A stretch of DNA of 64,000 bases from Amycolatopsis saalfeldensis (lineage in GTDB: Bacteria; Actinomycetota; Actinomycetes; Mycobacteriales; Pseudonocardiaceae): NCBI RefSeq assembly GCF_900110575.1, contig NZ_FOEF01000001.1:1-64000 (forward strand). The letters are read 5' to 3'. The translations under genes were made by a program, and so were the position numbers. Position 1 is the first letter of the stretch; every line of letters begins with the position of its first letter. Shown piece after piece: positions 24,254 to 34,500 of this stretch. Under the pieces are notes generated by a model. That model was not told the origin of the DNA, ran no database searches, and worked only from the letters and a program-made list of their open reading frames with translations.

Positions 24254-24322
24254 GTGACCGGCGAAGGAAGTAGTAGTCGCGATCGCGCGGATCACCAGCC
24301 TTCCCGGCTCGCACCGGGGTAG
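24254..24322 (+). CDS. Leader ORF upstream of mgtA (22 codons)
   Basis: GTG at 24254 has an excellent Shine-Dalgarno (GGGAGGTGA ending five bases upstream) and the frame runs 22 codons to TAG 24320-24322: VTGEGSSSRDRADHQPSRLA then PG. The start codon sits in a GTGA tetraloop between GCCGG and CCGGC. It lies between the ArsR operator and the Mg2+ ATPase gene, where several bacteria have Mg2+-responsive leader peptides or M-box RNAs. I could not recognise the conserved M-box core. Expression and regulatory role are inference. Confidence 0.45.
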   Translation: MTGEGSSSRDRADHQPSRLAPG

Positions 24323-24386
24323 GCCGGGTCCGCGTGGTCGATGCCGCTGTCGTCACAGCTTCGGCCTCCACGGACAGGACCCCCTG

Positions 24387-26993
24387 ATGACCCGTTTCTC
24401 CACGCTCCCGGCCCCCGGCGAGGTGTCGCCGGCCGCGCTCGCCGACGCCCCGGTGCTCACCGTTTTCCAGCGGCTCGCCAGCACGCCCAAAGGGCTGACC
24501 GAGTCCGAGGCGGCCGACCGGTTGCGGCGGTACGGCGACAACCAGGTCGAAGGCGCGGCCCCGCTCGGGCTGCCCGGCCAGGCCTGGGCGGCGGTGCGCA
24601 GCCCGTTCGTCGCGCTGCTGACCGGGCTCGGTGTGGTGTTCGCCGTGGTCGGGGACCTGCGCGGCGCGGTCACCGTGAGCGTGATGGTGGTGCTGAGCGT
24701 GGGGCTGCGCTTCTGGCAGCACACCCGTTCCGAGCGCGCTGTGCGGGCGCTGCGGGCCCAGGTGAGCACCACCGTGACGGTGCGCCGACGGGCCGGCGAC
24801 GGGTTTCCCGCACTGGAGCGGGAAGTGCCGACCGCCGACCTGGTGCCCGGCGACGTCGTCCGGCTGGGGCCCGGCGACGTGATGCCCGCGGACGTGCGCG
24901 TGGTCGCGGCGGGCGACCTGGTCGTGGACCAGTCGGCGTTGTCCGGGGAGGCGCTGCCGGTCGCGAAGCGGCTGCCGCCGGCCGAACGGCCCCGGCGTGG
25001 CCCGCGGCCGGAGCTGATCGACTCGCCGGCGCTGGGATTCGCCGGCACGGCGGTGGTCGGCGGCGCCGCGACCGCGGTGGTGATCGCGACCGGCGCCGGC
25101 ACCTACTTCGGCTCGCTGGCCGCGCAGACCGCCGCGCCACGCGGGGAATCGAGCTTCGACCTCGGCGTGCGGCGGGTCGGCTGGACGCTGATCCGGTTCA
25201 TGCTGGTGATGGTGCCGATCGTGCTGGTCGTCAACGGGGTGGTCACCGGGAACTGGGCGCAGGCGGGCATGTTCGCCGCGGCCGTCGCGGTCGGGCTGAC
25301 GCCGGAGATGCTGCCGGTGATCGTCACGACGAACCTGGCCCGCGGCGCGGTCCGGCTTTCGCGGCGGCGGGTGATCGTCAAGCGGCTCAACGCGATCCAG
25401 GACCTCGCCGCGATGGACGTGCTGTGCGTGGACAAGACCGGCACGCTCACCGAAGACCGGGTCGCGTACGCGCACAGCATCGACCTGTCCGGCCGTCCGG
25501 ACGGCGAGGCGGCCGAGTACGCCTACCTGGCCGTGCACTTCCAGGCCGACCGGCACGACCGGCTCGACGAGGCGATCGCCGCCCAGCTCGCCGACGAGGA
25601 CGAGGACCTGGTCACCGAGGCGATGTTCAGCAAGGTCGCCGAGATCGCCTTCGACCACGACCGGCGCCGGGCCACCGTGGTCGTGAGCCGCCCCGTCGAC
25701 CAGGAAATCCTGATCTGCAAAGGGGATCCGGACGAGATCCTGCCGCGCTGCTCGCACGCCCGCCGCGACGGCGAGGTCGTCGAGCTGACCGCGGACGCCC
25801 GCGCGGCCGCGGCCGACCTCGTGCGCGCCTACGCCCAGCACGGCATGCGCATCCTCGCCGTGGCGGCACGCGAGTTCCGGACCCGGCTCGACGGCTACGA
25901 CGCCCGCGACGAAAACGAGCTGGTGCTGGTGGGATTCGTCGGGTTCGTCGACCCGGTCCGGGACCGCGCGGCCACCGCGGTGCGCGCGCTGGACGAGCAC
26001 GGGGTGACGGTCAAGATCCTCACCGGCGACAACCCGCACGTCGCCACGCAGGTCGCGGCCCAGGTCGGCGTGCCCGTCGGCGAGGTCGTGCTCGGCCGGC
26101 AGGTCGACCGCGCCGACGAGGCCGACCTGCGGGTGCTCGTCGAGCGCACCACCGTCTTCGCGAAGCTCACCCCGGCGCACAAGGCGCGCCTCGTCGCGAC
26201 CCTGCGCGCGAACGGCCGCGCGGTCGGGTTCGTCGGCGACGGCGTCAACGACGTCACCGCGCTGCGCACCGCCGACGTCGGCATCGCCCCGGACACCGCG
26301 ACCGACGTGGCCAAGGACGCGGCCGACCTCGTGCTGCTGGACCGCGACCTCGGCGTGCTCGCGCGCGGGGTGGTCGAGGGCCGCCGGACGCTGGGCAACA
26401 CGCAGAAGTACGTCAACATCACGGCCAGCTCGAACTTCGGCAACGTGCTGACCGTGCTCGCGGCGAGCGCGTTCCTGCCCTTCCTCCCGATCCTGCCGAT
26501 TCAGCTGATGGTGGCGAACCTGCTCTACGACGCCGCCCAGATCGCACTGGCCTGGGACCGCGTCGACGAGGCCTACCTGCGGCGGCCGCGGCGCTGGGAC
26601 GCGCGGGGGCTGACCCGGTTCATGCTCGTGTTCGGGCCGCTCAGCTCGATCTTCGACCTCTCCACCTTCGCGGTGCTGTGGTGGGTGTTCGACGTGGGCT
26701 CGGAACCGCTGCTGTTCCAGACCGGCTGGTTCGTCGAAGGCCTGCTCTCGCAGCTGGTCGTCGTGCTCGTCCTTCGTGGCCGGGGCCGCCCGTCCCGCCC
26801 GCTGGTGCTCGCCGCCGTCACGGCCGGGCTGGCCGGGCTCCTGCTGCCGCTTTCGCCGTTGGCCGAGGGGCTGATGATGCACCCGCTGCCCGGCGGCTAC
26901 CTGGTGTGGCTGGTGCTCGTGCTGGCCGGTTACGGGCTGGCAGCGCTGCTGGCGAAACGGTGGTACGCCCGCCGCGCCCCCGCGTTGTGGTGA
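24387..26993 (+). CDS. mgtA: P-type ATPase, MgtA-like (P3B) magnesium importer
   Basis: An 868-residue P-type ATPase with about ten membrane segments. TPEMLP (305-310) is the membrane motif of P3B Mg2+ ATPases, DKTGT starts at Asp349 (phosphorylation site), ALSGEALPV is the actuator (TGE-like) loop, and GDGVND is at 617-622. The N-terminus is short and lacks metal-binding Cys motifs of P1B pumps. The next gene is mgtC, which strengthens the Mg2+ assignment; a Ni/Co/other metal cannot be excluded given the ArsR neighbour. Start ATG 24387, weak ribosome site, leader ORF upstream. Confidence 0.88.
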   Translation: MTRFSTLPAPGEVSPAALADAPVLTVFQRLASTPKGLTESEAADRLRRYGDNQVEGAAPLGLPGQAWAAVRSPFVALLTGLGVVFAVVGDLRGAVTVSVMVVLSVGLRFWQHTRSERAVRALRAQVSTTVTVRRRAGDGFPALEREVPTADLVPGDVVRLGPGDVMPADVRVVAAGDLVVDQSALSGEALPVAKRLPPAERPRRGPRPELIDSPALGFAGTAVVGGAATAVVIATGAGTYFGSLAAQTAAPRGESSFDLGVRRVGWTLIRFMLVMVPIVLVVNGVVTGNWAQAGMFAAAVAVGLTPEMLPVIVTTNLARGAVRLSRRRVIVKRLNAIQDLAAMDVLCVDKTGTLTEDRVAYAHSIDLSGRPDGEAAEYAYLAVHFQADRHDRLDEAIAAQLADEDEDLVTEAMFSKVAEIAFDHDRRRATVVVSRPVDQEILICKGDPDEILPRCSHARRDGEVVELTADARAAAADLVRAYAQHGMRILAVAAREFRTRLDGYDARDENELVLVGFVGFVDPVRDRAATAVRALDEHGVTVKILTGDNPHVATQVAAQVGVPVGEVVLGRQVDRADEADLRVLVERTTVFAKLTPAHKARLVATLRANGRAVGFVGDGVNDVTALRTADVGIAPDTATDVAKDAADLVLLDRDLGVLARGVVEGRRTLGNTQKYVNITASSNFGNVLTVLAASAFLPFLPILPIQLMVANLLYDAAQIALAWDRVDEAYLRRPRRWDARGLTRFMLVFGPLSSIFDLSTFAVLWWVFDVGSEPLLFQTGWFVEGLLSQLVVVLVLRGRGRPSRPLVLAAVTAGLAGLLLPLSPLAEGLMMHPLPGGYLVWLVLVLAGYGLAALLAKRWYARRAPALW

Positions 26994-27043
26994 CCCAGCA
27001 CCGTCCGAAATAGACAAACCTCCGAAGAGAAGTGAGAGCGCAG

Positions 27044-27766
27044 ATGACGACTGCGGAGATGCTGCTGCGCCTGGGAAGCGGCGTGGGGCTCGGCACGGTG
27101 ATCGGATTCGAGCGGCAGTACCGCGCCCGGATGGCCGGGCTGCGGACCAACGCGCTGGTGGCCGCCGGCGCCACCTTGTTCGTGTTGCTTTCGGCGCACG
27201 GCTTCACCGGCGCCGCCGCCGATCCGACCCGCGTGGCCGCGCAGATCGTGTCCGGGATCGGGTTCCTCGGCGCCGGCGTGATCCTGCGTGAGGGCCTGAC
27301 CGTGCGCGGCCTGAACACCGCCGCGACACTGTGGTGCTCGGCCGCGGTGGGCTCGTTGTGCGGGGCCGGGCTCTACTGGATCGCGGTGGCGGGCACGGTG
27401 GTCGTGGTCGCCGTCAACGTCGCGCTGCGCCCGCTGGGCCGCGTGGTGGACCGCCGCCCGGACACCGGCACCGAAACCCCGGCGTCCTACACCTTCCTGG
27501 CCGTGACCACCGACGAGGCCGAGGCACACGTGCGCAGCCTGCTGGTGCAGGCGCTGACCCGCACCGACTTCGCGCTGCGCTCGGTGACCAGCGTCAACGC
27601 CGGCGGCGCGGGCAGCGGCCGGGTCGAGGTCCGCGCCGAAATGTCGGCCGACCAGCGTGACGACAAGCAGATGGAGTCGGCGGTCAGCCGGCTGTCCATG
27701 GAGCCGTCGGTGACCAGTGTGCGCTGGGAGACCGAGACGTTCACCGGCCGCGACGACGAGAGCTGA
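27044..27766 (+). CDS. mgtC: MgtC/SapB family inner membrane protein
   Basis: A 240-residue membrane protein: four to five hydrophobic segments in residues about 1-135 with the family motifs GTVIGFERQYR, AGLRTNALVAAGATLF and GIGFLGAGVILREG, LNTAATLWCSAAVG, then a ~100-residue cytoplasmic ACT-like domain. MgtC proteins help survival under Mg2+ limitation and modulate F-ATPase or phosphate uptake in pathogens. It follows mgtA by 50 bases and precedes the ABC permease by five. A GTG four codons earlier (27032) is an alternative start. Confidence 0.9.
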   Translation: MTTAEMLLRLGSGVGLGTVIGFERQYRARMAGLRTNALVAAGATLFVLLSAHGFTGAAADPTRVAAQIVSGIGFLGAGVILREGLTVRGLNTAATLWCSAAVGSLCGAGLYWIAVAGTVVVVAVNVALRPLGRVVDRRPDTGTETPASYTFLAVTTDEAEAHVRSLLVQALTRTDFALRSVTSVNAGGAGSGRVEVRAEMSADQRDDKQMESAVSRLSMEPSVTSVRWETETFTGRDDES

Positions 27767-27771
27767 GCCCG

Positions 27772-29511
27772 ATGTCCCTGCTTCGCACCTTCCCCACCCG
27801 CGGGGCGCTGGCCCGGCCCGGGCGCGGTGCCGCCGACGTGCTGGTGTTCCTCGGCGCGGCCGTGCTGCTGTGGCTGGTCGTCCGGCTCGCGCACGGCACG
27901 GCGGCGCCGTGGAACGAGGCCACCGCACCGTCCACAGTGTCCACCGATCCGGCCGAACTTCCCTACTACGCCGGACGTTCCCTGTTGCGGATGTTCGTCG
28001 CGCTGGGGCTCTCGGTGCTGTTCACCTTCGTCTACGCCACCGCCGCGGCCCGGCTGCGGCGCGCGGAGAAGGTGCTGATCCCGCTGCTGGACATCCTGCA
28101 GTCAGTGCCGATCCTCGGGTTCCTCTCGGTGACGATCACCGGTTTCATCGCGCTGTTCCCGGGCTCGCAGCTCGGCCTGGAGGCCGCGTCGATCTTCGCG
28201 ATCTTCACGTCGCAGGCCTGGAACATGACCTTCGCGTTCTACCACTCGCTGGTGTCGCAGCCGCGGGACCTCGACGAGGCGTCCCGGCTGCTGCGGCTTT
28301 CGCGGTGGCAGCGGTTCTGGCGGGTCGACGCGCCCGGCGGGATGATCGGGCTGGTCTGGAACGGGATGATGAGCTTCGGCGGCGGCTGGTTCTTCCTCAC
28401 CGCGTCCGAAGCGCTCAGCGTCGACAACCACAATTACGCGCTGCCCGGCATCGGCGCGTACGTCGCGACCGCCACCGACGAGGGCGACCTCGGCAAGGTG
28501 CTGCTGGCAATCGTCGTGATGATCGTGCTGGTGGTCGGGGTGAACGTGCTGTTCTGGCGCCCGCTCACGGCGTGGGCCGAGCGCTTCCGCGTCGAAGACT
28601 CCGAGGCCGCCGAAGCGCCCCGAAGCGTCACGCTCACGCTGCTGCGGCGTTCCCGCATCCCGGCGTTCCTCGGCCGGGTCTTCGGCCGGCTGGTGTTCCC
28701 GCTCGACCGGATCATGGCCTGGTTCGGGCTGGCCGAGCACCCGCTGCGGACCTCGCCGGTGCGGCGCCGCGCCGGGGACGTGGTGTTCGCCGTCGCCGTG
28801 CTCGCGCTGATCACGTACGGGCTGGTCCGGATGGTCACGTTCATCGCGGGCACCTCCGGGTTCGGCGAGGTCGGGCACGCGCTCTGGCTGGGGCTGATCA
28901 CGTTCGCCCGGGTGCTCGTGCTGGTCGCGGCCGCGACGCTGGTCTGGGTGCCGGTCGGGGTCTGGATCGGGCTGAACCCCCGGGTTTCCCGCCTGGCGCA
29001 ACCGGTGGTGCAGGTGCTGGCGAGCTTCCCGGCGAACTTCCTGTTCCCGTTGGTCACCGGGGTCCTGCTGGCCACCGGGATCAGCCTGGACTGGGGCGGC
29101 ATCCTGCTGATGGCGCTCGGCGCGCAGTGGTACATCCTGTTCAACGTCATCGCGGGCGCCAGCGCCATCCCGAACGACCTGCGCGAGGCCGCGTCGAGCC
29201 TGCGGCTGCCGCGGAAGCTGTGGTGGCGCAAGCTGATCCTGCCCGCGATCTTCCCCGGCTACGTCACCGGCGGCATCACCGCGGCGGGCGGCGCCTGGAA
29301 CGCCTCGATCGTCGCCGAAGTCGTTTCCTACCACGGCACCACGCTCACCGCGACCGGCCTCGGGGCGTACATCAAGGACGCCACCGGCTCGGGCAACGCC
29401 GCGCAGATCCTGATCGGCGTCGCGGTGATGAGCCTCTACGTCGTCGGCCTCAACCGGCTGTTCTGGCGCCGTCTCTACGCACTGGCCGAGCGCCGCTTCT
29501 CCCTCACCTGA
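27772..29511 (+). CDS. Fused double ABC transporter permease (nitrate/taurine type)
   Basis: A 579-residue protein made of two BPD_transp_1 permease domains in tandem. Each half has the EAA loop: SQPRDLDEASRLLRLSRWQR near residue 160 and AIPNDLREAASSLRLPRKL near 463. The layout resembles fused permeases of the NitT/TauT group. It starts five bases after mgtC and is followed by the ATPase gene at 29529. No solute-binding protein gene is near, so either one is encoded elsewhere or the exporter/importer works without it; substrate unknown. Confidence 0.88.
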   Translation: MSLLRTFPTRGALARPGRGAADVLVFLGAAVLLWLVVRLAHGTAAPWNEATAPSTVSTDPAELPYYAGRSLLRMFVALGLSVLFTFVYATAAARLRRAEKVLIPLLDILQSVPILGFLSVTITGFIALFPGSQLGLEAASIFAIFTSQAWNMTFAFYHSLVSQPRDLDEASRLLRLSRWQRFWRVDAPGGMIGLVWNGMMSFGGGWFFLTASEALSVDNHNYALPGIGAYVATATDEGDLGKVLLAIVVMIVLVVGVNVLFWRPLTAWAERFRVEDSEAAEAPRSVTLTLLRRSRIPAFLGRVFGRLVFPLDRIMAWFGLAEHPLRTSPVRRRAGDVVFAVAVLALITYGLVRMVTFIAGTSGFGEVGHALWLGLITFARVLVLVAAATLVWVPVGVWIGLNPRVSRLAQPVVQVLASFPANFLFPLVTGVLLATGISLDWGGILLMALGAQWYILFNVIAGASAIPNDLREAASSLRLPRKLWWRKLILPAIFPGYVTGGITAAGGAWNASIVAEVVSYHGTTLTATGLGAYIKDATGSGNAAQILIGVAVMSLYVVGLNRLFWRRLYALAERRFSLT

Positions 29512-29528
29512 TCCCCGGAGGAATCCTG

Positions 29529-30860
29529 ATGTCCACCACCACGCACACCGGCGACGTCCTCGTCAGCGTCGAGAAGGTGTCCAAGAGCTTCCCCGGCACC
29601 GCCGGGGACGAGCTGCGCGTCCTCGACGCCATCTCCCTCGACCTGCGCGCCGGCGAGATCGTCGCGCTGCTCGGCCGGTCCGGCTCCGGCAAGTCGACCC
29701 TGCTGCGCACCATCGCCGGGCTGATCGGGCCCACCAGCGGCAGCGTCCGCTACCGCGGGACCGAGCTGAACGGCGCCAACCCCGGCACCGCCATGGTGTT
29801 CCAGTCGTTCGCGCTGATGCCGTGGCTGACCGTGCAGGACAACGTCGAACTCGGCCTCGCCGCTCAGGGCGTGCCCCCGGCCCAGCGGCGCGAACGCGCG
29901 CTGAAGGCCATCGACATGATCGGCCTGGACGGCTTCGAATCCGCCTACCCCAAGGAGTTGTCCGGCGGCATGCGCCAGCGTGTCGGCTTCGCGCGGGCGC
30001 TCGTGCTGGAGCCGGACCTGCTGCTGATGGACGAGCCGTTCTCCGCGCTCGACGTGCTCACCGCGGAGAACCTGCGCTCCGAGCTGATGCGCCTGTGGGA
30101 CGGCGAACGCTTCCCCACCAAGGGAATCTGCATCGTCACGCACAACATCGAAGAGGCCGTGCTGCTCGCCGACCGGGTGATCGTGCTCGGCGCCAACCCC
30201 GGCCACATCAGCGCCGAGGTCGAGGTCGGCCTGGCGCGCCCGCGCGACCGGCGCGCCCCGGCGTTCGCGGCGCTGGTCGACCGGCTCTACGACCTGCTCA
30301 CCGGCCGCGAGCCCGACCACGTCGTGCCCGAGCCCACCGAGGCCACGCCCACCGCGCGGCCGCTGCCGATCGCGTCCGTCGGCGGGCTGGCCGGGCTGGT
30401 CGAGATCGTCTACGCCCAGGGCGGGCGCGTCGACCTGCCCGACATCGCCGCCGAGCTGAGCTTCGAGATCGACGACCTGCTGCCCCTGGTCGACGCGGCC
30501 GCCATGCTCGACTTCCTGTTCGTCGCCGGCGCCGACCTCAACCTCACGCCGATGGGCACCGCGTTCACCACCGCCGACATCCAGGACAGCAAGAAGATCT
30601 TCGCCGAGCAGGCCCGCCACCGCGCGCCGCTGGTGCGGACCATCTACAAGGCACTGGCCGCCAGCGCCGACGGCACCCTGCGGGCCGCGTTCTTCCTCGA
30701 CCTGCTCCGCCGCGGCTTCTCCACCGACGACGCCCGCCAGCAACTCGACACCGCCATCGACTGGGGCCGCTACGGCGAGCTGTTCGACTACGACACCGAC
30801 GCCGGCCAGATCACCCTCGACCCGGCCCACCGGACCGCGCCGGCCGTCACGACTGCCTGA
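29529..30860 (+). CDS. ABC transporter ATPase with C-terminal AAA-associated domain
   Basis: A 443-residue ATPase. Walker A GRSGSGKST (49-57), signature LSGGMRQR (144-151), Walker B LLLMDEPFSALD follow the nitrate/sulfonate-type pattern. Residues about 295-425 match the 'AAA-associated' C-terminal domain (PF09821 type) found with such fused permeases (GRVDLPDIAAELSFEIDDLL, APLVRTIYKALAAS), which probably regulates the transporter. GGAGGAATCCTG precedes ATG 29529. With 27772-29511 it forms a complete two-gene transporter. Convergent with the pentapeptide-repeat gene. Confidence 0.9.
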   Translation: MSTTTHTGDVLVSVEKVSKSFPGTAGDELRVLDAISLDLRAGEIVALLGRSGSGKSTLLRTIAGLIGPTSGSVRYRGTELNGANPGTAMVFQSFALMPWLTVQDNVELGLAAQGVPPAQRRERALKAIDMIGLDGFESAYPKELSGGMRQRVGFARALVLEPDLLLMDEPFSALDVLTAENLRSELMRLWDGERFPTKGICIVTHNIEEAVLLADRVIVLGANPGHISAEVEVGLARPRDRRAPAFAALVDRLYDLLTGREPDHVVPEPTEATPTARPLPIASVGGLAGLVEIVYAQGGRVDLPDIAAELSFEIDDLLPLVDAAAMLDFLFVAGADLNLTPMGTAFTTADIQDSKKIFAEQARHRAPLVRTIYKALAASADGTLRAAFFLDLLRRGFSTDDARQQLDTAIDWGRYGELFDYDTDAGQITLDPAHRTAPAVTTA

Positions 30861-30869
30861 AGCCCGGCG

Positions 30870-31517
30870 TCACGGCTCCGGGCGGAACCGGGACACCCGG
30901 GCGCCGCGGGCGGCGAACCACTGTTCGAGGTCGTCCCCGTCGAGCAGGGTGCGCTGCCCGCGCAGCACCACCGAAATCGGGCCGAGCACCGTGCCGGTGA
31001 ACCCGGTCAGGTCGGTCTCCTCCAGCCGGCACTCCCGCAGCAGCAGCTGGTCCGCGCTCGCCCCGGCGAGGTTCGCCCCGGTCAGGGTGCACCGGTGCAA
31101 CGACGCGTCGCCCAGCACCGCGTTCGAGAGGTCGGCACCGGAGAAGTCGGCGTCGAAGAACTCGGCGGAACGGAGGTTCGCGGCGTGCAGGACGGCCCCG
31201 TGGAGGTTCGTCCTGCTGCCCGAAGCCCCGGCGAGGTTCGCCTCCGTCAAGTCGGCCTCGGCCAGGTCGGCGCCGTCGACGTGGGCGTGCATCAGCTCGG
31301 CGCCCCGCAACGTCGTCTTGCGCAGGACCGCCTCGCCGAACCAGCACTCGACGAAATCGCCGCCGGTGAAGTCCGCGCCGGAGAAGTCCAGGCCGTTGCC
31401 GACGAACCCGCCCCGCTCGGGGTCGGCCAGCCAGGCACGCAACGCGCCGGCCGCCGCCGGGTCGGCGGGCCAGGTATTCGGGACCCACGTCCTACGGGTA
31501 GAAGATGATCTTGCCAT
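30870..31517 (-). CDS. Pentapeptide-repeat protein, candidate immunity protein for the RHS toxin
   Basis: A 215-residue protein whose middle (about residues 42-165) is a run of A(D/N)LxX pentapeptides (DFSGADFTGGDF, ADLAEADLTEANLAGAS, ADFSGADLSNAVL). Such proteins form right-handed quadrilateral helices; MfpA and Qnr mimic DNA and protect gyrase. The only in-frame start is ATG 31517, inside the last codons of the RHS gene, giving a 26-base overlap and translational coupling. It is the sole gene directly downstream of the toxin, the usual place of an immunity gene. A DNA-mimic neutralising a nuclease-like toxin is attractive but untested; it may be unrelated. Confidence 0.75.
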   Translation of the reverse strand: MARSSSTRRTWVPNTWPADPAAAGALRAWLADPERGGFVGNGLDFSGADFTGGDFVECWFGEAVLRKTTLRGAELMHAHVDGADLAEADLTEANLAGASGSRTNLHGAVLHAANLRSAEFFDADFSGADLSNAVLGDASLHRCTLTGANLAGASADQLLLRECRLEETDLTGFTGTVLGPISVVLRGQRTLLDGDDLEQWFAARGARVSRFRPEP

Positions 31518-34500
31518 CCCAGTCCGGCCTCCCGTTTCGGATGTTGGTCATGGATTGGACGTCCGCCGCGCTCATGTTGCGGGTGTCGATGATGACGTTA
31601 CGGCCCCGGCCGATCTGGCCGTCGACCTTGTCGGAGAACATCTGGTCCGAGTACCCGTGCGTGAACTGCTGGCCCGGCGCGTGGTTCGAGCCGGGCGGCC
31701 AGTCGGAGTGCATGGACTTCACGTCCCAGGACTTGCCGTTGCCGTCGATCAGGTCACCGCCGCCGAGGGAGTCCGGCCGGCCGACCCCGTCCTTGAACGG
31801 CCCGATGCCCTGCTTGTTCAGGTCGAGGCCGATCAGCGCCTCGTCCCTCGAGGTGTCGGTGACCTGGCCGCCGTGGTCCTCGTCCTTGGCCAGGTCGTTG
31901 AACCGCGGGTCCTCCTTGAGGCCGTCCCAGCGGTTGTCGAGGGCTTGTTTGTCCGCGTCGCTCAGCGCCGGGTTCGGCTGGCCGTGGTCCTGCGGGCGGT
32001 CGGGCAGGTCCGGGTTGGGGTCCTCGGCGTGGTGGGGCCCGGCGTCGGAGTGGGTCGAACTCGCGTCGTCCATGCCGAAGCCGCCGAACGGGTCGTCCTC
32101 GTCGCCCCAGCCGCCGCCGTTGTCACTGCCGTTTTCACTGCCGCCGTGCTCACTGCCGCCGCCACCGTGATCGCTGCTGGCGTTGTCGCCACCGTGATCC
32201 GAACCGCCGTGATCCGAACCGCCGTGGTCGGAGGCCGGGTCGTGCGGGTTGGCGTCCTGCACGTGCCCGGCGTCGCCGCCGCCGCTGCCGGCGGGCCGGT
32301 TCGGGGTGACGTCGCCGGGGTCCGGCTTGCTCTGCATGCAGCCGAGGCCCAGCGGGTCGCTCTCCCGCAACGGGTTGGCCACGTAGGCGACGGGGTTCGG
32401 CGCCGGGGCCAGGCCGAGCGGGTCCTGGCTGAGGTAGCGGCCGGTGCCCGGGTCGTAGTAGCGGAAGACGTTGTAGTGCAAGCCCGTCTCATCGTCGGCG
32501 TACTGGCCGGGGAAGCGCAGCGGGGTGGACCCGGTCGACGCGGGCGCCGGCCGCGCGCGGCCCCACAACGAGGCCGATCCGTGCCAGGCCACCGCGCCGT
32601 GCTCGTCGATCAGGTCGACCGGGGTGCCGATCTGGTCGGTGAGGAAGGAGAAGTACCGGACCCCCGGGCCGAGGTGCTCGGTCTGGGCGACCGGCTGCGC
32701 CGTGCCGGGACGGTGGTCCCAGGTGAGCACCAGCGGGTTCCCGTCGGGCCCGCGGCGCACCTGCTCGACCAGCAGCTGCCCGCTCCAGGCGAACCGGGTC
32801 TCCTCGGCCACCGCCGGACCGTCCGGGCCGGGCACCAGCCGCTGCTTGGCGATCCGGCGGCCGAGCGGGTCATAGCCGTACCGCCATTCCGCGCCGTCGG
32901 GGGTGCGCACGCCGACGAGCCGGTCGAGCGGATCCCAGGCGTAGAAGAAGGAACGGCCGCCCGGCCCGGTCTCGTGCCGGGCGACCAGCCGGCCCTGGCC
33001 GTCGTGGACGTAGCGGACCGCGCCCGCCGCGGTCACCCGGTTCCCGGAGTAGCTGCGGGGACCGGCGTCGGGCACGGCCACGGGGCCTTCGGCGCCGACG
33101 ATGGAACCTGCCGGATCGTAGTGGTAGGACTCCTCGCCGGCCGGGGTTTCGACGCCCACCACCCGGCCGGCCGGGTCCAGCCGGAACCGCGCCGGGCCCG
33201 AGAGCGCGTCGTCGATGCCGATCAGGCTGCCGTCGAGCCGGTAGGTGTACTGCCGTTGCTGCACGACCTGGCCCGGGCCGGCGGTGACCGTCTGGCCGGT
33301 CAGCTGGTTTTCGGCGTCGAAGGTCTGCGAAAGCTCGGCCCCGGCGCCGATCCGCCGTCCGACCTCGCGGCCGGCTTCGTCGTACCGGAAGCTCGTCACG
33401 TGCTCGCCGACGCTGAGCACCGCCGTGCTGCCCGCGTCGTCGAAGCTCCACGCACTGTCCACTCCGGACGGTGTGCGCCGCTGGACCCCGCTGCCGTCGT
33501 AGGCGTAGGTGACCGCGTGCCCGTCGACGGATTCCCGGACGACCCGGCCGGACTCGTCGCGGTCGATCTCCAGCACACAGCCGGCCTCGGTGGCGCGGAC
33601 CAGGTAGCCGACCGGGTCGTAGGCGTAGGTGGTGGTGGCGCTCGGGGTCCGTCGTTCGATGACGTTGCCGAGCGCGTCATAGCTGTACACGGTCACCGCG
33701 CCGAGGCCGTCGACCGACTGCACGAGCTGCCCGGCGGCGTCGTAGGCGAAGCGCACGACCCGGCCGTCGAAGTCGGTCTCCTCGACCAGGCGGCCGGCCG
33801 AATCGTAGGTGTAGCTCCAGGTCAGCCCGGCCGGATTGGTGACGCGGGTGAGCCGCAGCTCCGTGTCGTAGACATAGGACGTGCGGGCCCCCGCCGCGTC
33901 TATCGTCGCCGTCGGAAGGTCGAACGGCCCGTACTCGTACCGCACACCGGCGTGCTCGACGAGGTTGCCTTCGGCGTCGTGATGCCATTCCTCGGCCCGT
34001 CCGGACTGGCCGATCCTGGTGGCAGGCAACCCTTCGACGGTCCAGCCGAGCCGGGTGCGCGCACCGGTCGCGTCGGTGACCACACGTCGGCGGCCGAACA
34101 AGTCGCGTTCCACCGGATCGGCGGCCGGCTCCACGGGCTCACCCGCGGTCCACTGGCGGTCCTGCTGGAACCGGGTGGCGATCCCGGCCTGCGCGGTGAG
34201 CGGGTCCGGCGCGGTGCCCGCCGGGTACACCCGCTGCCACTCCCGCCCGGCACTCTCGACGGTGACGGTGAGCGAGCCGTCCGGGTCGGAGGCCACTCGC
34301 GCACGGCTGCCGTCCGGGCGGATGACAGCCGTGAGCGCGCCTTCGTCGGTGTATTCGTAACGGGTGGTGCGGCCGAGCGGGTCGGTGCGCGAGAGCAGCC
34401 GGTCGTAGCGGTCCCACTCGGAAGTGGTGGCGTGGCCCAGCTGGTCGACCTCGCGCAAGAGCTGGTTGGCCTCGTTGAAGTGGAATTCGCTGGGGTGGCC

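Noticed and set aside
24196-24386. M-box (ykoK) magnesium riboswitch before mgtA
   Set aside because: Context fits, but I could not find the conserved core; reported only as a leader ORF and stem.
24045-27017. 990-residue minus-strand frame opposite mgtA
   Set aside because: His/Arg/Gln/Gly-rich shadow of the P-type ATPase; no domain, no ribosome site.
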